DNA of 14,644 nucleotides from Actinomycetes bacterium (GTDB lineage Bacteria > Actinomycetota > CALGFH01), in contig JASLBL010000449.1 of the NCBI GenBank assembly GCA_030146615.1, forward strand, positions 1 through 14,644, read 5' to 3'. The notes below the pieces were generated by a model. The model had not been told where the DNA came from and did not search any database. It saw only the letters and a program-made list of their open reading frames with translations. Made by a program: the position numbers and the translations under genes. This document shows, one piece after another, positions 5,962 through 13,352 of this stretch. Position 1 is the first letter of the stretch. The number at the start of each line of letters is the position of its first letter.

Positions 5962-7743
5962 ATGCCGCAGGCAAGCGGCAGGAAAAGGCCGCCGCCACGC
6001 CGTCGGCCGCAGCGCCGCCCGCTGCGGCCGAGGCGTCGGCGGGTCAACGGCCGTCGGCGCCTGCTGGCCCTGCTGATCCTGAGCGTGCTGGCCTTCCTGG
6101 CCATCTCCGGGCGGCTGATCGTCCTCCAGGTGCTCGACGCCGGCTCCCTTGACCAGGCGGCGGCCCGCCAGCGCCTCACCGTGATCGACCTGCCGGCCAC
6201 CCGTGGCCGCATCTTCGACCGCAACCTCAACGACCTGGCCCTCTCGGTCCCGGCCCGGGCCATCTGGGCCGACCCCCGCCTGGTCAAGGACAAGCCGGGC
6301 ACGGCGGCCCGCCTGGCCAGGGCCCTCGGCGTCAAGAAGGCCACCCTCGCCGGACGCCTGGCCTCCAAGGGCCGCTTCGTCTACCTGGCCCGGCGGGTCC
6401 CCAAGATCCGGGGCGACGTCGTCCAGCGGATGAACCTGCCCGGGGTCTTCGTCGAGGTCGACGTGGCCCGCCGCTACCCCTCGGGCAGCGTCGCCGCCCA
6501 GGTCCTCGGCTTCGTCGACATCGACGGCCACGGCCAGGCCGGCATCGAGCAGCAGTACGACGGGCTGCTGCGGGGCCACCCGGGCAAGATCCAGCTGGAG
6601 CGGGACCCGCAGGGACGGGCTATTCCCCAGGGCCGCCGCTCCCTGGAGCCGGCCGAGCCCGGCACCGACCTGGTCCTGACCATCGACCAGCACCTCCAGT
6701 ACGTCACCGAGCAGGCCCTGCACCGGGCTGTGCGGCAGCACAAGGCCAAGGCCGGCTCGGTGGTGGTGATGAGCCCCCGCACCGGCGAGATCCTGGCCAT
6801 GGCCAACATGCCCACCTTCGACCCCAACCGGATCGCCAAGAGCAAGCCCGAGGCCCGCAAGAACCGGGCCATCGCCGACATGTTCGAGCCCGGCTCGACC
6901 AACAAGACGATCACCGCCGCGGCCGCCCTCCAGCACGGCATCGTCACCCCCAGGACCGAGACGATCGTCCCCGACAACATCCCGCTGTGCCCGGAGAAGA
7001 CCTTCCGCGACTCCCACTCCCACGCCCCGGAGCTGATGACCTTCGCCGACATCGTGGCCAAGTCCTCCAACGTCGGCACGATCATGGCCGCCAGGGACCT
7101 TGGCCCGGAACGGCTCTACAAGGCCCAGGTCGACTTCGGCTACGGGCGCAGGAGCGGCGTCGACCTGCCCGGGGAGTCGCCAGGCATCCTGCGCGACGCC
7201 AAGGGCTGGTACTGCACCGACCTGGGCACCAACGCCATCGGCCAGGGCGTCGCCGTGACCGTGCTCCAGATGGCCAGCGTGTACGCAACCGTGGCCAACA
7301 GCGGGGTGCTGCGGTCCCCGACCCTGCTGCGGGGCACCGTCGACGCCCGGGGCCACGTCGCCAAGGCCACCCGCAAGCCGGGCCGCCGGGTGCTGTCGGC
7401 CAAGACCGCCCGGACCCTGTCCAGGATCCTCGAGGGCGTGGTCGCCGACGGCGGCACCGGCACCCTGGCCGCCCTGGAGGAGTGGCGGGTGGCCGGCAAG
7501 ACCGGCACCGCCCGCAAGCCCGACAACGTCCGTGGGGGCTACCGGCCGGGCGCCTACGTCGGCAGCTTCATCGGCTACGCCCCGGCCGAGAAGCCGGCGG
7601 TGGTGGTGGCGGTGGTGATCGACGAGCCGACCCGCGGCTACTACGGCGGGTCGGTTGCCGCGCCGGTGTTCCGGGAGGTGACCGGCACCGCCCTGCGGCG
7701 CCTCGGGGTGGTCCCGACCTTACCGGCCAAGGCGGTGCGCTGA
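5962..7743 (+). CDS. ftsI: septal peptidoglycan transpeptidase FtsI (class B PBP)
   Basis: A 593-residue class B penicillin-binding protein that cross-links glycan at the division septum with FtsW. The N-terminus (1-33) is strikingly Arg-rich and cytoplasmic. One membrane anchor spans about 34-56. The pedestal domain has RGRIFDRN and the GxGQAGIEQQYD segment. The transpeptidase motifs are intact: S312-T-N-K315 (nucleophile), S368-S-N370 and K513-T-G515. There is no PASTA domain; the protein ends about 78 residues after KTG. ATG 5962 follows AAGGGGGAG (5951-5959). The gap to the ftsL-like stop is 31 bp, and about 36 bp separate it from murE, the two loosest junctions in the cluster. A penicillin target by family. 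Confidence 0.95.
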   Translation: MPQASGRKRPPPRRRPQRRPLRPRRRRVNGRRRLLALLILSVLAFLAISGRLIVLQVLDAGSLDQAAARQRLTVIDLPATRGRIFDRNLNDLALSVPARAIWADPRLVKDKPGTAARLARALGVKKATLAGRLASKGRFVYLARRVPKIRGDVVQRMNLPGVFVEVDVARRYPSGSVAAQVLGFVDIDGHGQAGIEQQYDGLLRGHPGKIQLERDPQGRAIPQGRRSLEPAEPGTDLVLTIDQHLQYVTEQALHRAVRQHKAKAGSVVVMSPRTGEILAMANMPTFDPNRIAKSKPEARKNRAIADMFEPGSTNKTITAAAALQHGIVTPRTETIVPDNIPLCPEKTFRDSHSHAPELMTFADIVAKSSNVGTIMAARDLGPERLYKAQVDFGYGRRSGVDLPGESPGILRDAKGWYCTDLGTNAIGQGVAVTVLQMASVYATVANSGVLRSPTLLRGTVDARGHVAKATRKPGRRVLSAKTARTLSRILEGVVADGGTGTLAALEEWRVAGKTGTARKPDNVRGGYRPGAYVGSFIGYAPAEKPAVVVAVVIDEPTRGYYGGSVAAPVFREVTGTALRRLGVVPTLPAKAVR

Positions 7744-7779
7744 TGCTAGGCTTTCGCGGGCTGCCACCGATGCCAGGGA

Positions 7780-9339
7780 ATGGCGGTCGCTAGCGGGCGC
7801 CGGCGTACCCGCCGCCGGCCGTCCGAGCCGACGAAGCGGGCCTCGAAGGTCATGACCTTGACGTCCCGGCGCGCCCCCCTTGCCAGTCTCGCCCCGGTCG
7901 TCCAGGGCGAGGTCCGCGGCGACGCAGGGACCATGGTCACCGACGTCGTCCTCGACACCCGCAAGGTGGTCCCGGGCGCGCTGTTCTGCTGCGTCCCCGG
8001 GGCCAGGGTCGACGGCCACGACCTGGCCGGCAAGGCCCTGGAGGCGGGCGCGGCCGCCCTGTGCGTGCAGCGGCCCCTCGACACCGAAGCCCCCCAGCTG
8101 GTCGTCGCAGGCGTCCGGGACGCCCTGGCCCCGCTGGCCGCCGCCTTCTTCGACCACCCCTCGGACCGCTTCGACCTGGTCGGGGTCACCGGCACCAACG
8201 GCAAGACCACCACCACCTACATGCTGGAGGCGATCTTCCGGGCCGCCGGCCGCGTCCCCGGGGTGGTCGGCACCGTCGAGGTCCGGGTCGGGGACGCCCG
8301 CAAGCCGGCCGTCCACACCACCCCGGAGGCGCCCGACCTCCAGCGGCTGCTGGCCGAGATGGCCGACGCCGGGGTCCAGGCGGCGGCCATGGAGGTGTCC
8401 AGCCACGGCCTGGCCCTGCACCGGGTCGACGGCACCCGGTTCAAGGCGGCCATCTTCACCAACCTGACCCAGGACCACCTGGACTTCCACGCCGACCTGG
8501 ACGACTACTACCTGGCCAAGCGGCGCCTGTTCACCCCGGCGTTCACGCCGCTCGGGGTGGTCAACGTCGACGACCCCCACGGGCGGCTGCTGGCCGACAC
8601 GGCCGGGGTGGCCACCGTGACCACCGGGACGGCGGCCGACGCCGACTGGCGGGCCACCGAGGTCACCGCCTGCCTGGAGGGGACCAGCTTCCAGCTGCGG
8701 TCGCCGGCCGGTTCCCGGCCGGTCCGGCTGCGCCTGGCCGGCCAGTTCAACGTCGCCAACGCCCTCGGCGCCCTGGCCGCGGCCGGCGCCCTCGGGATCG
8801 GCCTGGACACCGCCGTGGCCGGGCTGGAGGCTCTGGCCGGGGTGCCCGGCCGCTTCGAGCGGGTCGACGCCGGCCAGCCGTTCACCGTGCTGGTCGACTA
8901 CGCCCACACCCCCGACTCCCTCGACAACCTGCTGCGGGCGGCCCGGGCGGTGACCGGCGGGCGGGTGATCGTGGTCTTCGGCTGCGGCGGCGACCGCGAC
9001 CGGGCCAAGCGGCCGCTGATGGGCGAGATCGCCGGCCGCCTGGCCGACGTGGCCGTGGTCACCTCCGACAACCCCCGCTCAGAGGACCCGGAGGTGATCG
9101 TCGCCCAGGTGGCCGAGGGGGTCGCGGCCAGCGCCGGGCCGGACGGGTTCCTGGTCGAGGTCGACCGCCGGGCGGCCATCCGGGCCGCCCTGGCCATGGC
9201 CGGGCCGGGCGACGCCGTCCTGGTCGCCGGCAAGGGCCACGAGCAGGGCCAGGAGTTCGCCGGCGGTCGCAAGGTCCCCTTCGACGACCGCCAGGTCGCC
9301 GCCGAGGAACTCCGGGCGCTTCTGGGGGTGGTTCGGTGA
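7780..9339 (+). CDS. murE: UDP-MurNAc-L-Ala-D-Glu:meso-DAP ligase MurE
   Basis: A Mur ligase that adds the third stem-peptide residue using ATP in the cytoplasm. The P-loop is G138-TNGKTT. K247 in LAKRRLF fits the conserved carbamylated lysine. The substrate-selecting motif is D430-N-P-R433, the signature of meso-diaminopimelate rather than lysine enzymes, so mDAP peptidoglycan is predicted. Length from ATG 7780 is 519 residues and includes about 24 Arg-rich residues before a more typical start at ATG 7852 (MTLTSR). Neither start has an ideally spaced Shine-Dalgarno, so the N-terminus is unsettled. The stop overlaps murF by 4 nt. The 36-bp gap after ftsI has no convincing promoter. Confidence 0.95.
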   Translation: MAVASGRRRTRRRPSEPTKRASKVMTLTSRRAPLASLAPVVQGEVRGDAGTMVTDVVLDTRKVVPGALFCCVPGARVDGHDLAGKALEAGAAALCVQRPLDTEAPQLVVAGVRDALAPLAAAFFDHPSDRFDLVGVTGTNGKTTTTYMLEAIFRAAGRVPGVVGTVEVRVGDARKPAVHTTPEAPDLQRLLAEMADAGVQAAAMEVSSHGLALHRVDGTRFKAAIFTNLTQDHLDFHADLDDYYLAKRRLFTPAFTPLGVVNVDDPHGRLLADTAGVATVTTGTAADADWRATEVTACLEGTSFQLRSPAGSRPVRLRLAGQFNVANALGALAAAGALGIGLDTAVAGLEALAGVPGRFERVDAGQPFTVLVDYAHTPDSLDNLLRAARAVTGGRVIVVFGCGGDRDRAKRPLMGEIAGRLADVAVVTSDNPRSEDPEVIVAQVAEGVAASAGPDGFLVEVDRRAAIRAALAMAGPGDAVLVAGKGHEQGQEFAGGRKVPFDDRQVAAEELRALLGVVR

Positions 9340-10784
9340 TTCCGATGACCCTCAACGAGGTCGCGGAGGCGACCGGCGGGCGGCTGGCCGGCGCCGACCC
9401 CGGCACCGTTGTCACCGGGGTCCAGGTCGACTCCCGCAAGGTCCGGGCGGGGGAGCTGTTCGTGGCCCTGCCGGGCAGCCGCACCGACGGCAGCCTGTTC
9501 GCGGCCGCCGCCGTCGAGTCCGGGGCGGCGGCCACCCTGGCCCAGGAGGGGACGGTCTTCGCCGGCCCCCGGGTCGAGGTCGCCGACCCTCTGGCCGCCC
9601 TGGCCGCCCTCGGCACGGCCGTCCGGGAGCGGTCGGCGGCCGCCGTGGTCGCGATCACCGGGTCCAACGGCAAGACCACCACCAAGGACCTGCTCGCCGC
9701 CGCCCTGGCCACCCGCCTGGCCACGGTGGCCAACCAGGCGTCGTTCAACAACGAGGTCGGCCTGCCCCTGACCCTGGCCCGGATCGAGCCGGGGACCCAG
9801 GCGGTGGTGGTCGAGATGGGCGCTCGCGGCCCCGGCCACATCGCCGCCCTGGCCCGCCTGGCCCGGCCGGCGGTGGGCGTGGTCCTCAACGTCGGCGAGT
9901 CCCACCTGGGCATGTTCGGCTCCCGGGAGGCGATCGCCAAGGCCAAGGGCGAGCTGGTCGAGTCCCTGGCGCCCGACGGCACGGCCGTCCTCAACGCCGA
10001 CGACCCCCAGGTGGCGGCCATGGCCGACCGCACCGTGGCCCGGGTGGTCCGCTTCGGCCAGGGCCCGGCGGCCGAGGTCAGGGCCGAGGGGGTCGCCCTG
10101 GACGGCGACGGCCGGGCCAGCTTCTCGCTGGTCACCCCGGCCGGGACGGCCCCGGTCACCCTGCCAGCCCCGGGCGAGCACCTGGTCGCCTGCGCCCTGG
10201 CCGCGGCCGCGGCCGCCCACGTCCTCGGGGTCGGCCCGGCCGACGTGGCCGCCGGGCTGGGTTCGGCCACCCTGTCGCCCATGCGCATGCAGGTCCGGCG
10301 CCGGCCGGACGGGCTCACGGTGGTCAACGACGCCTACAACGCCAACCCCTCCTCGATGGCGGCCGCCCTCAAGACCCTGGCCGCCCTCGGCCGCCCGGGC
10401 GGGCGCACGGTCGCCGTGCTCGGCGAGATGGCCGAGCTGGGCCCGGCCGCGACCACCGAGCACGACCGCATCGGCCGGCTGGCCACCCGCCTGGGCATCG
10501 ACCGGCTGGTCGGGGTGGGGGAGCTGGGCCGGGTGATGGTCAACGCCGCCCGCATGGAGGGCATGTGGCCCGAGGAGGCCGAGGCCGCCGGTGACCCCGA
10601 CGCCGCCCTGGCCCTGCTCACCCCCGCTCTCGGCCCGGCCGACGTGGTCCTGGTCAAGGCCAGCCGGGTCGTCGCCCTCGACCGCGTCGCCGACGCCCTC
10701 CTCCAACCACGGGCCCCGGGGGGTCCGGGGGGCTCAAGGAGCGAAGCGGTAGCCCCCCGGAGGGACAATTGGTCGGCATCCTGA
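9336..10784 (+). CDS. murF: UDP-MurNAc-tripeptide D-alanyl-D-alanine ligase MurF
   Basis: A 482-residue ligase that adds D-Ala-D-Ala to complete the UDP-MurNAc-pentapeptide. The P-loop is G109-SNGKTT, followed by NNEVGLPLT and EMGARGPGHI, and later NDAYNANPSSM and VLGEMAELG, all MurF-typical. GTG 9336 overlaps the murE stop (GTGA) and has a G-rich Shine-Dalgarno at 9324-9328, so it is preferred over ATG 9345. The family fold ends near residue 456 (RVADALLQ). The last about 25 residues (Gly/Pro/Ser/Arg-rich) are encoded by a GC-rich hairpin element and probably have no role in catalysis. The stop lies 16 nt inside mraY, so ribosomes finishing MurF pass over the mraY start. Confidence 0.95.
   Translation: MIPMTLNEVAEATGGRLAGADPGTVVTGVQVDSRKVRAGELFVALPGSRTDGSLFAAAAVESGAAATLAQEGTVFAGPRVEVADPLAALAALGTAVRERSAAAVVAITGSNGKTTTKDLLAAALATRLATVANQASFNNEVGLPLTLARIEPGTQAVVVEMGARGPGHIAALARLARPAVGVVLNVGESHLGMFGSREAIAKAKGELVESLAPDGTAVLNADDPQVAAMADRTVARVVRFGQGPAAEVRAEGVALDGDGRASFSLVTPAGTAPVTLPAPGEHLVACALAAAAAAHVLGVGPADVAAGLGSATLSPMRMQVRRRPDGLTVVNDAYNANPSSMAAALKTLAALGRPGGRTVAVLGEMAELGPAATTEHDRIGRLATRLGIDRLVGVGELGRVMVNAARMEGMWPEEAEAAGDPDAALALLTPALGPADVVLVKASRVVALDRVADALLQPRAPGGPGGSRSEAVAPRRDNWSAS
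10720..10772 (+). repeat. GC-rich hairpin element at the murF/mraY junction, copy 1
   Basis: TCCGGGGGGCT (10724-10734) and AGCCCCCCGGA (10751-10761) form a perfect 11-bp stem with a 16-nt loop. The last three bases of the right arm are the first three of GGAGGG (10759-10764), the Shine-Dalgarno for mraY TTG 10769. No T-run follows, so it is not a classical terminator. GGGGTCCGGGG, CGAAGCGGT and CAATTGG recur in the same order at the murD/ftsW junction, suggesting a repeat family. The element is read through in the murF frame. Confidence 0.65.
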
Positions 10785-11842
10785 TCGCGGCGGCGGTCGC
10801 CCTGGCCCTCGGGCTGGTCGGGACGCCGCTGGCCATCCGGACCTTCCGGCGGCGTGGGCTCGGGCAGCTCATCCAGGTCGACCTGCCCGACGCCCACCAG
10901 ACCAAGCGCGGCACCCCGACCATGGGCGGGGCGGTGATCATCCTCGGCGCCGTCGCCGGCTACCTGGTCGTCCACCTGTTCAGCGGCGGCCGGGTCCCGT
11001 TCACCCCGGCCGGCATCCTGGTGGTGATCACCATGGTGCTGCTCGGCACCGTCGGGTTCGTCGACGACTACCTGAAGATCCGCAACCAGCGCAGCCTCGG
11101 CCTGACCAAGACGGCCAAGTTCGCCGGCCAGGCCCTGGCCGCGATCGTCCTCGGGGTCGGCGCCTGGTACTGGGCCGACGCCTTCCGGGGCATCTCCTTC
11201 ATCCGCCCCCTCGGCGGCACCGAGCTGCACCTGATCCTGTTCCTGATCTGGGTGTTCCTGCTCGTCTCGGCCACCTCCAACGGGGTCAACCTGACCGACG
11301 GCATGGACGGCCTCGCCTCCGGGTCGACGGTCCTGGTGGTCAGCGCCTACGTGGTGATCGGGTTCTGGCAGTTCCGCCACCTGTGCGGGACCCCGGCCGA
11401 CACCCCCGGCTGCTACCAGTTCCCGGCCGGCGAGTCCCCCCAGGACCTGGCCATCGTGGCCGCGGCCATGATGGGCTCGACGGCCGGGTTCCTGTGGTGG
11501 AACGCCCCGCCGGCCCGCATCTTCATGGGCGACACCGGCTCCCTGGCCCTCGGCGGCACCCTGGCCGCCCTGGCCCTGTTCACCAACACCCAGCTGCTGC
11601 TGGCCGTGCTCGGCGGGCTGTACGTGGTCGAGACCCTCTCGGTGATCCTCCAGGTGGCCTCCTTCCGCCTGCTCCAGCGGCGGGTGTTCAAGATGGCCCC
11701 CATCCACCTCCACTTCGAGCTGTCGGAATGGCCGGAGTTCACCGTGATCGTGCGCTTCTGGATCCTGGCCGGCCTGGCCGTCGCGTTCGGGCTCGGGCTG
11801 TTCTACGCCGAGTTCCTGGCCGCCGGAGGCACCGGTGGGTAG
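10769..11842 (+). CDS. mraY: phospho-N-acetylmuramoyl-pentapeptide transferase MraY
   Basis: A 357-residue polytopic membrane enzyme that transfers phospho-MurNAc-pentapeptide to undecaprenyl phosphate, making lipid I. Family signatures are present: KRGTPTMGG near the N-terminus, D99-D100 in VDDYLK, N174-LTDGMDGLA with D177 and D180, and D255 in FMGDTGS. The final loop reads PIHLHFEL (H313-L314-H315), whereas MraY proteins normally have three consecutive histidines there. The codon for L314 is CTC at 11708-11710. TTG 10769 is chosen because GGAGGG ends four bases before it and the protein then begins with a membrane helix of normal position. The Shine-Dalgarno partly lies in a hairpin arm. 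The stop overlaps murD by 8 nt. Confidence 0.95.
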   Translation: MVGILIAAAVALALGLVGTPLAIRTFRRRGLGQLIQVDLPDAHQTKRGTPTMGGAVIILGAVAGYLVVHLFSGGRVPFTPAGILVVITMVLLGTVGFVDDYLKIRNQRSLGLTKTAKFAGQALAAIVLGVGAWYWADAFRGISFIRPLGGTELHLILFLIWVFLLVSATSNGVNLTDGMDGLASGSTVLVVSAYVVIGFWQFRHLCGTPADTPGCYQFPAGESPQDLAIVAAAMMGSTAGFLWWNAPPARIFMGDTGSLALGGTLAALALFTNTQLLLAVLGGLYVVETLSVILQVASFRLLQRRVFKMAPIHLHFELSEWPEFTVIVRFWILAGLAVAFGLGLFYAEFLAAGGTGG

Positions 11843-13352
11843 CCCCGGCCACGGCCCCCCCGAGGCCTGGCCGGCCCGCTGCGCGCCCGGGTGGTTCGCC
11901 GGGCTGCCGGTGCTGGTGGGCGGGCTGGGCCGCTCGGGGCGGGCCGCCGCCCGGCACCTGGCCGAGGCCGGGGCCGACGTGATCGCCTGCGACGACGCCC
12001 CCGACCTGGACACCGGCGAGCTGGCCGCCTTCGGGGTCAAGACCCACCTCGGCCCGGCCGACCCCGCGCTCCTGGACGGCCGCGCCCTGCTGGTCGTGGC
12101 CCCCGGCCTGCCCGAGGGCCACCCGCTCATCCAGGCCGCCCTGGGCGCTGGGGTCCCGGTCTGGAGCGAGATCGAGCTGGCGGCCCGGGTCGCGACCATG
12201 CCGCTGGTCGGTGTGACCGGCACCAACGGCAAGACCACCACCACCGAGCTGGCCGCGGCCATGCTGACCGCCTCCGGCGTCCAGGCCGTGGCCGCCGGCA
12301 ACGTCGGGCTGCCCCTGGTCGACGCCGTCCTCGACCGCCACCCCCCCGACGCGGTGGTGGTCGAGCTGTCCAGCTTCCAGCTCCGCTTCACCTGGACCCT
12401 GCACCTGGACGCCGGGGCCTGGCTCAACTTCGCCCCCGACCACCTGGACTGGCACCCCGGCCTGGCCGCCTACGCCGAGGCCAAGGCCAAGGTCTGGGCC
12501 AACCAGGGCCCGGACGACTGGTCGGTGTACGGCGCCGACGACCCCGTGGTCACCGCCAACGTGGCCGACGCCCCGGGCATGCCGGTGCCGTTCACCACCG
12601 GACGGGCCGCCCCCGGCGGGCTCGGGCTGGAGGCCGGGGTGGCCCTCTCCCGGGTCCCGGGCCACGAGGGCGGCCTGTGGCGGGCGGCCGCCCTGCGCCT
12701 TCCAGGCCGGCACAACCTGGCCAACGCCATCGCCGCCTCCGGGGTGGCCATGGCCCTCGGCGCCCACCCGGCCGGCATGGCGAGGGCGGTGGCCGCCTTC
12801 CGGGCCGGGGCGCACCGGCTGGCAGGAGTGGGCGAGGTCCGCGGGGTCCAGTTCGTCAACGACTCCAAGGCCACCAACCCGCACGCCGCCGCCCGTGCCC
12901 TGGCCGCCTTCCCGCGGGTCGTCTGGATCGCCGGGGGCCGGAACAAGGGCCTGGACTTCGACGACCTGGTCGCCGGGGCCGCCCAGCGGCTGGTCGGGGT
13001 GGTGCTGGTGGGGGAGGCGGCCGAGGAGCTGATGGAGGCCCTCGGCCGGGCCGGCTACCCAGGCCCGGTGGTCCGGGCGGCCTCGGTCGGCGAGGCGGTC
13101 ACGGTCGGGTTCGGCCTGGCCGACCCGGGGGACACCGTGCTGCTGGCCCCGGCCTGCGCCAGCCAGGACCAGTTCGCCGACTACGCCGAGCGCGGCGCCG
13201 CCTTCGAGGCCTCGGTGAGCCGCCTGGCCGCCCGTCACAACGAAGGCGGGAGGTCCGGCCGGAGGGGTCCGGGGAACCCCGAAGGGGTGCCCTGGTCAAT
13301 TGGGCCCTATGGAGACTCCCCGGTGGAAAGGGGTCGCGATGGCGGTTCGTGA
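11835..13352 (+). CDS. murD: UDP-MurNAc-L-alanine:D-glutamate ligase MurD
   Basis: A 505-residue cytoplasmic Mur ligase that adds D-Glu to UDP-MurNAc-L-Ala. The N-terminal Rossmann-like domain has GGLGRSGRAAARHL, the P-loop is G129-TNGKTT, and further signatures are VELSSFQL, NFAPDHLDWH, RHNLANAIAA, VNDSKATNPHA and LLAPACASQDQF. GTG 11835 has a perfect GGAGG (11825-11829) with a 5-nt spacer and overlaps the mraY stop by 8 nt. The normal MurD fold ends near residue 466. A further about 39 residues, rich in Gly, Arg and Pro, are encoded by a GC-rich element related to the one at the end of murF. The stop lies 14 nt inside ftsW, again indicating coupling. Confidence 0.95.
   Translation: MGSPGHGPPEAWPARCAPGWFAGLPVLVGGLGRSGRAAARHLAEAGADVIACDDAPDLDTGELAAFGVKTHLGPADPALLDGRALLVVAPGLPEGHPLIQAALGAGVPVWSEIELAARVATMPLVGVTGTNGKTTTTELAAAMLTASGVQAVAAGNVGLPLVDAVLDRHPPDAVVVELSSFQLRFTWTLHLDAGAWLNFAPDHLDWHPGLAAYAEAKAKVWANQGPDDWSVYGADDPVVTANVADAPGMPVPFTTGRAAPGGLGLEAGVALSRVPGHEGGLWRAAALRLPGRHNLANAIAASGVAMALGAHPAGMARAVAAFRAGAHRLAGVGEVRGVQFVNDSKATNPHAAARALAAFPRVVWIAGGRNKGLDFDDLVAGAAQRLVGVVLVGEAAEELMEALGRAGYPGPVVRAASVGEAVTVGFGLADPGDTVLLAPACASQDQFADYAERGAAFEASVSRLAARHNEGGRSGRRGPGNPEGVPWSIGPYGDSPVERGRDGGS
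13254..13307 (+). repeat. GC-rich element at the murD/ftsW junction, copy 2
   Basis: The segment starts with the perfect palindrome TCCGGCCGGA (13254-13263). It continues with GGGGTCCGGGG (13264-13274), CGAAGGGGT (13280-13288), GCCC and CAATTGG (13297-13303), ending in GGGCCC (13302-13307). The shared words and their order match the murF/mraY element, but this copy is about 13 bp shorter. It could form small competing hairpins (CGGGG-AA-CCCCG at 13270-13281, or CCCC-GAA-GGGG at 13277-13287) rather than one long stem. It is translated as part of the MurD tail. Confidence 0.5.

Noticed and set aside
5905..7356. Minus-strand open frame of 483 codons opposite ftsI
   Set aside because: Composition is the reversed shadow of ftsI codons, with no domain signature and a well-supported gene on the other strand.
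7746..7751. TAGGCT as a -10 for a murE promoter
   Set aside because: It resembles actinobacterial -10 elements, but no acceptable -35 lies 16-19 bp upstream; the nearest candidate, TTACCG, has three of six matches and a 20-bp spacer.
8061..9335. Upstream extension of the murF frame inside murE
   Set aside because: Low-complexity Arg/Pro/Gly translation out of frame with murE; MurF similarity begins only at 9336.
10334..12427. Very long open frame on the minus strand (697 codons) across murF, mraY and murD
   Set aside because: It runs antisense to three clearly recognised genes, has no family motifs, and long antisense frames are expected when third positions are nearly all G/C.
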